Assembly (NCBI GenBank): GCA_045617725.1
Contig: JAZLJD010000033.1
Location: 1 to 14,117 of the forward strand
Source: JAZLJD01 sp045617725
GTDB lineage: Bacteria; Bacillota; Clostridia; Lachnospirales; Lachnospiraceae
Reading direction: 5' to 3'
Length of the DNA: 14,117 nucleotides
A program made the translations under genes and the position numbers. Positions 8,728-13,949 of the stretch are shown here, piece by piece. Within the stretch, counting starts at the first letter, position 1. Each line of letters opens with the position of its first letter. Under the pieces are notes generated by a model. The model did not search any database, was not told the DNA's origin, and worked only from the letters and a program-made list of their open reading frames with translations.

Positions 8728-8756
8728 TTTACAACGAAACAAATGTTCGTTATAAT
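8728..8756 (+). promoter_or_regulatory. Strong sigma-A promoter for the small gene-DNA polymerase unit
   Basis: TTTACA (8728-8733), an exact 17-base spacer, then a perfect TATAAT (8751-8756). It lies about 50 bases before the ATG at 8807 and just after the upstream terminator, so it should start a new transcript. Confidence 0.85.
8736..8749 (+). promoter_or_regulatory. Candidate LexA (SOS) operator
   Basis: GAAACAAATGTTCG matches the Gram-positive LexA consensus CGAACRNRYGTTYG at 12 of 14 positions. The right half-site and the centre are perfect; the left half-site has two mismatches at its outer end. It sits wholly within the -35/-10 spacer of the promoter ahead of a Y-family polymerase gene, exactly where repression by LexA would work. 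The consensus is established for Bacillus; binding here is inferred. Confidence 0.65.
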
Positions 8757-8806
8757 ACAAATTACCTTCTGTTGAGGAAACCTGAAGTTTGGAGGTGAGA
8801 CCGCGT

Positions 8807-9082
8807 ATGGAGGATTATGGGAATTTCCCGATACAGTTGTTCTGCGTGGTCTCCACGCAAGGGGAACTGACGCCGCTTCAGTTCCGTTATGAGGATGAGG
8901 AGCACACGATTCACACGGTTCGTATCCATCGTGTGCTTTCTCACAAAAGCGTGCAGCATGCAGGAAGTAAGGCGATACTGTATACCTGCACAGCCTGCCT
9001 TGAGAAAGAGCAGGAGACTTATTTTGAGATTAAGTATCTGATTGATATGCATAAGTGGATTTTTTCCGGACGATTGTCGTAG
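8807..9082 (+). CDS. Small protein of unknown function, first gene of the polymerase unit
   Basis: A 91-residue soluble protein that I do not recognise by name. It has no signal peptide or membrane segment. The sequence alternates charged and hydrophobic residues in beta-strand fashion (for example PLQFRYEDEEHTIHTVRIHR near 23-42) and holds two Cys as CTAC near 59-62. It ends with a Trp-containing strand (HKWIFSGRLS). The ATG at 8807 is preceded by GGAGGTGA at the ideal distance (8 bases); a TTG further upstream at 8789 lies before this site and is rejected. It ends 41 bases before the polymerase ATG and shares its promoter, so a role linked to translesion synthesis or its control is likely. 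Its size and layout recall small domains encoded beside Y-family polymerases in other phyla; this is only an analogy. Confidence 0.8.
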   Translation: MEDYGNFPIQLFCVVSTQGELTPLQFRYEDEEHTIHTVRIHRVLSHKSVQHAGSKAILYTCTACLEKEQETYFEIKYLIDMHKWIFSGRLS

Positions 9083-9123
9083 CGGCGTTTGTTACAGAGT
9101 GCGAGCCCGGCGTAGGGGGGATT

Positions 9124-10380
9124 ATGGCGAGTCCTGTTATTTATCATGTGGATGTGAATTCAGCGTTCCTATCCTGGGAGGCAGCCTGCCGCATCAGTGA
9201 GGGATATATGGGCGAGGATCTGCGTACGATTCCGGCCGTTGTGGGTGGCAGTCAGGCCACCAGACACGGAATTGTTCTGGCGAAGTCGCTTCCGGCCAGA
9301 GCCTATGGAATTCAAACCGGGGAACCGCTGGTTTCCGCGCGCAGCAAGTGTCCGAACCTTGTCGTGGTTCCACCACGCTATGAGGTCTACGTGGACTACA
9401 GCCGTGCCCTGATGGAGCTGCTGCGACGCTATTCTCCCAAGGTAGAGCAGTACTCCATCGATGAAGCGTTCTGTGACATGACCGGTATGGAATATATAAA
9501 CGGCCCTCCCATGGCTTTTGCGGAGGAACTTCGCGTCCTAATAAGGGAGGAACTCGGCTTTACGGTCAATATAGGTGTTTCGTCCAATAAGCTTCTGGCC
9601 AAGATGGCTTCCGATTTTAAGAAACCGGACCGGGTGCATTCCCTTTGGCCCGAGGAAGTACCGACCAAGATGTGGCCGCTGCCTGTGGGCGATTTGTTTT
9701 TCGTGGGACACAGAACGGAGGAGAAGCTCCATACGCTGGGCATTTTGACGATCGGGGACCTGGCCCGGGCGGATGAAAGTATGCTGGTTGCCGTCTTTAA
9801 AAGCTTTGGCAGGACGCTTCATAGTTTTTCGCAGGGCGTGGACGATGGCACCGCGGCCGCCATATGCCCGGTGAATAAGGGGTATGGGAATTCCATAACG
9901 GTTCCGTATGATATTAAGGATTGTGAGAGTGCGGCTCTGACGATTCTGTCTCTCACGGAAACGGTCGGAGCAAGGATTCGGGCGGATCATGCTTTTATTT
10001 CTGTGGTTGCAATCTCTATTGTGGACAACGATTTCCATTATATGTCGCATCAGATGACATTGCTTTCCGCGACGGATGTGACGGAGGTGATTTATAGGGC
10101 GGCCATGAAACTGTTTCGGGAGGCCTGGACCGGAATACCCATCCGCCAGATTGGGGTTCATACTTCCCGGGCTACGCAGAATGGCATGTATCAATACAAT
10201 CTTTTGGACGGGAGCCGGTATGACAGACTTTCGGCACTCAGTCATGCAGTGGATGAGATTCGGGCGCGTTACGGCGACGATTCCGTGAAACGGGCCTGCT
10301 TTATCAACTCTCCGGTACATCATATGGGCGGCGGGGTGGCACCTTCCCGCAGAACTGCGATTACAGGCAAGGAAGTGTAG
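9124..10380 (+). CDS. dinB: Y-family DNA polymerase (DinB/UmuC superfamily, Pol IV-like)
   Basis: Predicted error-prone translesion polymerase acting at the replication fork. It has 418 residues. HVDVNSAFLSWE (8-19) holds the first catalytic Asp (Asp10), and Phe15 aligns with the steric-gate residue. YSIDEAF (110-116) gives the Asp113-Glu114 catalytic pair. GVSSNKLLAKMASDFKKP follows, and a helix-hairpin-helix-like region (VGHRTEEKLHTLGILTIGDLA) comes next. Near the C-terminus, QYNLL (357-361) resembles a beta-clamp binding motif of the QxxL[LF] type. The ATG at 9124 has AGGGGGG three bases upstream and begins as family members do; a GTG at 9055 in the same frame would overlap the upstream gene and lacks a ribosome site. 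It follows a small gene and a putative LexA-controlled promoter. It could equally be named a UmuC- or UvrX-like polymerase; the superfamily is certain. Confidence 0.93.
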   Translation: MASPVIYHVDVNSAFLSWEAACRISEGYMGEDLRTIPAVVGGSQATRHGIVLAKSLPARAYGIQTGEPLVSARSKCPNLVVVPPRYEVYVDYSRALMELLRRYSPKVEQYSIDEAFCDMTGMEYINGPPMAFAEELRVLIREELGFTVNIGVSSNKLLAKMASDFKKPDRVHSLWPEEVPTKMWPLPVGDLFFVGHRTEEKLHTLGILTIGDLARADESMLVAVFKSFGRTLHSFSQGVDDGTAAAICPVNKGYGNSITVPYDIKDCESAALTILSLTETVGARIRADHAFISVVAISIVDNDFHYMSHQMTLLSATDVTEVIYRAAMKLFREAWTGIPIRQIGVHTSRATQNGMYQYNLLDGSRYDRLSALSHAVDEIRARYGDDSVKRACFINSPVHHMGGGVAPSRRTAITGKEV

Positions 10381-10389
10381 CTTCAAATC

Positions 10390-10418
10390 TTGACATGGAA
10401 ATATGTGCTTTCTATAAT
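10390..10418 (+). promoter_or_regulatory. Perfect consensus sigma-A promoter for plsY
   Basis: TTGACA (10390-10395), exactly 17 bases, TATAAT (10413-10418): both hexamers match consensus at every base. It begins 10 bases after the polymerase stop codon. Transcription should start near 10425, giving a leader of about 50 bases. Confidence 0.93.
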
Positions 10419-10431
10419 TTTTTTTGTAGAA

Positions 10432-10448
10432 ATCAGAACCATTCTGAT
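10432..10448 (+). promoter_or_regulatory. Dyad in the plsY leader, candidate operator
   Basis: ATCAGAA (10432-10438) and TTCTGAT (10442-10448) form a perfect 7-bp inverted repeat with a CCA centre, starting about 7 bases after the expected transcription start. This suits a roadblock-type repressor, such as a lipid-responsive regulator, or a short RNA hairpin. It does not match the FapR consensus that I know. Confidence 0.5.
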
Positions 10449-10473
10449 GTGTGATTTTTCAGGGAGGATAGAG

Positions 10474-11133
10474 ATGCGGATTGTACTTATTGTATTGGCT
10501 TATATCGGGCTTGCGATTGTCGGTTATCTGATAGGAAGCTTGCATCCGGCTTATCTGATTGGACGCAGCAAGGGAATTGATGTGCGCAATCATGGCTCCG
10601 GGAATTCCGGCGCTTCCAATGCAACCATTACCATGGGCTGGAAGGTAGGTGTCCTGGTGGGGGTTCTTGACATCCTGAAGGGATTTATTCCTGTGTACGT
10701 TATGCTTCAATGTGTACGATATATTCCTGTTTTCAGCAACATTGAACTTGCACCTGCAGTGATAGGCTTTGGCTGCGTAATCGGCCATCTGTATCCGTAT
10801 CTGATGCATTTCCGTGGGGGTAAGGGCTTTGCAACATACCTTGGCATGGCTACGGCTTTGTGCCCGCAGTTTTTCGTATGTATCGGCATTGCCATTATTA
10901 TCATTACAGTGGTTTCCGATTACATCGTACTGGCTACACTTACGACCATTATTTCTTTCCCCGTGATTATTTTCCTGCTGACCTTCAATGCCCTGATTGC
11001 GTTGATTGTGTTGGCGGCTTCCGTGCTGATTTTCCTAAAACATATTCCGAACCTGAAGCGTATAGCGGACGGTACCGAAATCGGATTACGCAGCAGCGGG
11101 AAGCATCGGGTTACCCCGGAACAGAAAGAATAG
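10474..11133 (+). CDS. plsY: Acyl-phosphate:glycerol-3-phosphate acyltransferase PlsY
   Basis: An integral membrane enzyme that moves an acyl chain from acyl-phosphate to glycerol-3-phosphate, the first step of phospholipid synthesis in most bacteria. It has 219 residues, normal for the family, with several hydrophobic segments. The signatures are present in order: GSGNSGASN (41-49), the cytoplasmic HLYP..MHFRGGKGFAT stretch (105-121), and KHIPNLKRIADGTE near the C-terminus. The ATG at 10474 has AGGGAGG six bases upstream. An in-frame TTG at 10390 would add 28 residues but lies in the -35 hexamer of the promoter, so it is not the start. There is no convincing terminator after it. The product of this enzyme is the substrate for PlsC-type enzymes; a PlsC-like gene lies 4 kb upstream. 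Confidence 0.96.
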   Translation: MRIVLIVLAYIGLAIVGYLIGSLHPAYLIGRSKGIDVRNHGSGNSGASNATITMGWKVGVLVGVLDILKGFIPVYVMLQCVRYIPVFSNIELAPAVIGFGCVIGHLYPYLMHFRGGKGFATYLGMATALCPQFFVCIGIAIIIITVVSDYIVLATLTTIISFPVIIFLLTFNALIALIVLAASVLIFLKHIPNLKRIADGTEIGLRSSGKHRVTPEQKE

Positions 11134-11196
11134 TACGAATTTTTTTGTGAAATTTTTTAGAGCGGGCCTCGATACAATTGAAATTTTTGTTATTTC

Positions 11197-11225
11197 TGAA
11201 ACAGAAAATTTATTGAAACAGAAAA
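11197..11225 (+). repeat. Direct repeat upstream of the CofE-like gene
   Basis: TGAAACAGAAAA occurs twice (11197-11208 and 11214-11225), offset by 17 bases in an AT-rich stretch. The second copy contains most of the predicted -35. It may be a binding site for a regulator on one face of the helix or mere slippage. Confidence 0.45.
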
Positions 11226-11241
11226 AATGATATGATAAAAT
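11213..11241 (+). promoter_or_regulatory. Strong sigma-A promoter for the CofE-like/GMP synthase pair
   Basis: TTGAAA (11213-11218), 17 bases, TAAAAT (11236-11241): five of six consensus bases in each hexamer. Transcription is expected to start near 11248, leaving a leader of about 50 bases. Confidence 0.78.
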
Positions 11242-11249
11242 CTATTGCG

Positions 11250-11270
11250 GCATAAGGCAGGGCTTTATGC
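11250..11270 (+). promoter_or_regulatory. Leader hairpin or dyad ahead of the CofE-like gene
   Basis: GCATAAGGC (11250-11258) pairs with GCTTTATGC (11262-11270), nine base pairs with one G-U and an AGG centre. It begins within a few bases of the predicted transcript start, so it may be a 5'-stabilising RNA hairpin or an operator. No T-run follows, so it is not a terminator. Confidence 0.5.
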
Positions 11271-11298
11271 GACACATATGTGAAAGAAGGAAAAATTC

Positions 11299-12498
11299 AT
11301 GGAAAAAAAGGAAAGAAGAGTCGGTACTGTATCAAGAGGCATTCGTTGCCCGATTATTCGCGAAGGTGACGATCTTGCTGCAATCGTAACAGACAGTGTA
11401 CTTGAAGCTGCTGCTTCAGAGGGATTTGAGATTCGAGACAGAGATGTTATTTCGATTACTGAATCCATCGTAGCAAGAGCTCAGGGTAATTACGCTACTG
11501 TAGCTGATATCTCAGCAGATGTTAAGGCTAAGCTTGGCGGTGAGACTGTCGGAGTTATTTTCCCGATTCTTTCCAGAAACCGTTTTGCTATCTGTCTGCG
11601 TGGTATCGCAGGCGGTGCACGTAAGGTAGTGCTTATGCTGTCTTATCCTTCCGATGAGGTTGGGAACCAGCTTGTAACGATGGACCAGATTGATGCTGCA
11701 GGCGTTAATCCTTACTCCGATGTTCTCACTCTTGAGAAGTATCGTGAGTTGTTCGGTTACAATAAGCATGAGTTCACCGGTGTTGATTATGTAGAGTACT
11801 ACGGTGATCTGATTCGTGAATGCGGTGCTGAGGTTGAAATCATTTTTGCCAACCATGCAACAGAAATCCTTAAATATACAAAGAAGGTCATCAACTGCGA
11901 CATTCATACCCGTAAGCGTACCAAACGTCTCTTAAAGGAGGCAGGTGCTGAGGTAGTATGTGGTCTTGATGACATTATGACATCCCCGATTAGCGGTGGT
12001 TACAATGAGAAATACGGTTTACTTGGTTCCAACAAGTCTACCGAGGACAAGATTAAGTTATTCCCTCGTGATTGCCAGCCTCTTGTAGAAGAGATTCAGG
12101 CAAGAATTCTGAAAGCAACCGGCAAGCATGTAGAAGTTATGGTTTACGGTGATGGTGCTTTCAAGGATCCCCAGGGAAAGATTTGGGAGCTTGCAGATCC
12201 CGTTGTTTCTCCTGCATTTACCGAAGGCCTTATCGGTACTCCGAACGAATTGAAACTGAAATACCTTGCAGATAATGATTTCGCTGACTTAAGCGGTGAA
12301 GCACTTAAGAATGCTATTTCCGAGAGCATTAAGGCAAAATCCGGCAGCTTAGTTGGTAATATGGCTTCTCAGGGTACAACCCCCAGACAGCTCACCGACT
12401 TAATTGGTTCACTTTGTGACCTTACCAGCGGTTCCGGTGACAAGGGTACTCCTGTCGTATTGGTACAGGGCTACTTCGACAACTATACAAACGCTTAA
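11299..12498 (+). CDS. Coenzyme F420-0:L-glutamate ligase (CofE) family protein
   Basis: The fold is that of CofE, which in F420 producers uses GTP to join glutamate to F420-0. It has 399 residues, longer than archaeal CofE (about 250). Recognisable stretches are GIRCPIIREGDDL (14-26) and the RDRDVISITESIVARAQG strand-helix (46-63), equivalent to the usual DGDIxVVTSKIVSKAEG with the usual Lys replaced. Later come a pattern with FANHATEI, a YGDGAFKDPQGKIWELADP segment and a Gly/Ser-rich C-terminus. No F420 gene is seen nearby and the likely host group is not known to make F420, so the true substrate is probably another acid accepting an amino acid. The ATG has AGAAGG eight bases upstream. Only 32 bases separate it from the next gene, and the two share a strong promoter and similar codon choice (GCT, GTT, GGT, CGT, AAG). 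Family placement is good; the reaction is unknown. Confidence 0.8.
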   Translation: MEKKERRVGTVSRGIRCPIIREGDDLAAIVTDSVLEAAASEGFEIRDRDVISITESIVARAQGNYATVADISADVKAKLGGETVGVIFPILSRNRFAICLRGIAGGARKVVLMLSYPSDEVGNQLVTMDQIDAAGVNPYSDVLTLEKYRELFGYNKHEFTGVDYVEYYGDLIRECGAEVEIIFANHATEILKYTKKVINCDIHTRKRTKRLLKEAGAEVVCGLDDIMTSPISGGYNEKYGLLGSNKSTEDKIKLFPRDCQPLVEEIQARILKATGKHVEVMVYGDGAFKDPQGKIWELADPVVSPAFTEGLIGTPNELKLKYLADNDFADLSGEALKNAISESIKAKSGSLVGNMASQGTTPRQLTDLIGSLCDLTSGSGDKGTPVVLVQGYFDNYTNA

Positions 12499-12530
12499 GA
12501 ATAACAGTATATGATTTTTGGAGGTACATT

Positions 12531-13502
12531 ATGAGTGACGTAAGACCTGAATCCATGAAACGTATTACGACTCCCGAACTTGCTCAGGCATTCATTGACG
12601 AGCAGGTAGCAGAAATTAGAGCTCAGGTAGGAGACAAGAAAGTTCTTCTTGCTCTTTCCGGCGGTGTAGACAGTTCCGTGGTAGCAGCACTTTTGATTAA
12701 AGCAATTGGCAAGCAACTTGTTTGTGTTCATGTTAATCATGGACTTCTTCGCAAGGGTGAGCCGGAGCAGGTTATTGAAGTATTCCGCAATCAGATGGAT
12801 GCCAATCTTGTTTATGTAGATGCTACAGATCGTTTCCTTGATAAGCTTGCAGGCGTTGCTGAGCCTGAGACAAAGCGTAAAATCATTGGTAAAGAGTTTA
12901 TCGATGTATTTGCAGAGGAAGCTTCCAAGCTTGAAGGAATTGCTTTCCTTGCACAGGGAACCATTTATCCTGATATCTTAGAGAGCCATGGTGTTAAGGC
13001 TCATCATAATGTAGGCGGTCTTCCCGAGGATTTACAGTTTGAACTTGTTGAGCCGGTTAAATTCCTGTATAAGGATGAGGTTCGTGTAGTTGGTAAGGAA
13101 TTGGGTCTTCCCGATGGTATGGTTTACCGTCAGCCGTTCCCCGGCCCCGGCCTTGGAGTACGTTGCGTAGGTGCAATCACCAGAGATCGTCTGGAGGCAC
13201 TTCGCGAGGCAGATGCTATTGTACGTGAGGAGATTGGCAAGTTAACTCCGACTCCCTGGCAGTACTTCTGTGCTATCCCGGATTTCCAGTCCGTTGGTAT
13301 CAAGGACAACAAGCGTTATATGGGTTGGGCAGTTGTCATCCGTGCAGTCAACACCGTTGATGCCGTAACTGCTACCGTTCCGGAGATTCCGTTCTCCGTA
13401 CTGTGCACCATGCGTGATCGAATTATCGCAACCGTTCCCGGTGTGAACCGTGTCCTTTGGGATATTTCCGAGAAACCCGTTTCCACTATCGAGTGGGAAT
13501 AG
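12531..13502 (+). CDS. guaA: GMP synthase ATP-pyrophosphatase subunit lacking the glutaminase domain
   Basis: Converts XMP to GMP with ATP and an ammonia source. It has 323 residues, against about 510-525 for the usual fused bacterial enzyme. It begins with a roughly 20-residue lead, goes directly into the EEQVAEIR-like helix, then the PP-loop SGGVDSS (43-49), VNHGLLRKGE, GTIYPD, HHNVGGLPEDL, RQPFPGPGLG (200-209), and ends in the typical ISEKPVSTIEWE. The class I glutamine amidotransferase domain (about 190 residues, Cys-His-Glu triad) is absent, and only 32 bases separate it from the upstream stop, so it was not lost by a simple frameshift. The sequence resembles the bacterial rather than archaeal branch, with a diverged dimerisation part (VTATVPEIP where MTAxW is usual). 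The ATG has GGAGG six bases upstream. It may use free ammonia, a separate glutaminase encoded elsewhere, or act on a different substrate. Confidence 0.88.
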   Translation: MSDVRPESMKRITTPELAQAFIDEQVAEIRAQVGDKKVLLALSGGVDSSVVAALLIKAIGKQLVCVHVNHGLLRKGEPEQVIEVFRNQMDANLVYVDATDRFLDKLAGVAEPETKRKIIGKEFIDVFAEEASKLEGIAFLAQGTIYPDILESHGVKAHHNVGGLPEDLQFELVEPVKFLYKDEVRVVGKELGLPDGMVYRQPFPGPGLGVRCVGAITRDRLEALREADAIVREEIGKLTPTPWQYFCAIPDFQSVGIKDNKRYMGWAVVIRAVNTVDAVTATVPEIPFSVLCTMRDRIIATVPGVNRVLWDISEKPVSTIEWE

Positions 13503-13511
13503 AAAAAGCAA

Positions 13512-13550
13512 AACCGAGAGCCCTTTATTTACTGGGTTCTCGGTTTCTTT
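13512..13550 (+). terminator. Rho-independent terminator after the GMP synthase gene
   Basis: AACCGAGAGCCC (13512-13523) pairs with GGGTTCTCGGTT (13534-13545), 12 bp with one G-U, around a 10-base loop, followed by TCTTT. The preceding A-run makes it weakly active on the - strand too. It starts 9 bases after the stop codon. Confidence 0.92.
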
Positions 13551-13644
13551 ATGCCCTTTTCGAGTACGCAATGAGTACATAATATTTATTTCTTGTTCTC
13601 TTCATATGAACTACCACTTTTCATAAATGCTGTAGCTTACTAAG
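13551..13644. other. Intergenic spacer between convergent units
   Basis: About 95 AT-rich bases between two terminators that face each other. I see no open frame of note, no promoter match and no repeat. Confidence 0.6.
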
Positions 13645-13679
13645 AATAAACAAAAGCGGAACCTAAGTTTGGGTTCCGC
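13645..13679 (-). terminator. Rho-independent terminator of the toxin-antitoxin unit
   Basis: On the - strand, GCGGAACC and GGTTCCGC (13672-13679 and 13656-13663) form a perfect 8-bp stem with an 8-base loop, followed by TTTTGTTTAT. It lies 12 bases past the toxin stop codon. On the + strand no T-run follows. Confidence 0.85.
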
Positions 13680-13691
13680 CATTTAACTAAA

Positions 13692-13949
13692 TTATTCATA
13701 ATGCCCCTTGCAAGACAGGATTTCGAGAATACCATTATTGGGTCGATATACCAATCGATTTTCTTCGTCGATGCGGCGGCTCCAGAAACCTGATAAGTCG
13801 CCTTTTAAGGGTTCGGGCTTTCCTATTCCATTGAAAGGATCTCTTTCTGTATCACGAATTAGCTGATTGATTCGTTTAAGAGTTTTCTTATCTTGGGATT
13901 GCCAGTAAAGGTAATCGTCCCAGGCTCTGTCGTACCAGATTTTATTCAT
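13692..13949 (-). CDS. yoeB: YoeB/Txe family mRNA interferase toxin
   Basis: A ribosome-dependent endoribonuclease that cuts mRNA in the A site when freed from its antitoxin. It has 85 residues and looks nearly collinear with E. coli YoeB: IWYDRAWDDYLYWQ at the N-terminus, KPEPLKGDLSGFWSRRI in the middle, RLVYR, and a C-terminal GHYE. The catalytic residues known for YoeB all align: Glu46, Arg65, His83, Tyr84. One residue (Glu85) follows the usual C-terminal Tyr. The ATG overlaps the TGA of the upstream antitoxin gene by four bases (ATGA), with a GAGGAGG site inside the antitoxin end, so the two are translationally coupled. It appears intact. Confidence 0.95.
   Translation of the reverse strand: MNKIWYDRAWDDYLYWQSQDKKTLKRINQLIRDTERDPFNGIGKPEPLKGDLSGFWSRRIDEENRLVYRPNNGILEILSCKGHYE

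Noticed and set aside
9055..9123. Upstream GTG start for the polymerase
   Set aside because: It overlaps the preceding gene, has no ribosome site, and would add residues before the family's normal start.
10390..10473. Upstream TTG start for plsY adding 28 residues
   Set aside because: The codon lies in the -35 hexamer of a perfect promoter, and the ATG at 10474 has a good ribosome site and the usual family start.
11134..11196. T-rich runs after plsY as a terminator
   Set aside because: There is no GC-rich stem ahead of the T-runs at 11140-11158.
11197..11225. Repeated TGAAACAGAAAA as a CRISPR remnant
   Set aside because: Only two short copies with a 5-base gap, no repeat-spacer pattern and no cas genes.
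13656..13679. Hairpin as a second terminator for the GMP synthase unit
   Set aside because: On the + strand no T-run follows; the T-run is on the - strand, so it belongs to the toxin-antitoxin unit.
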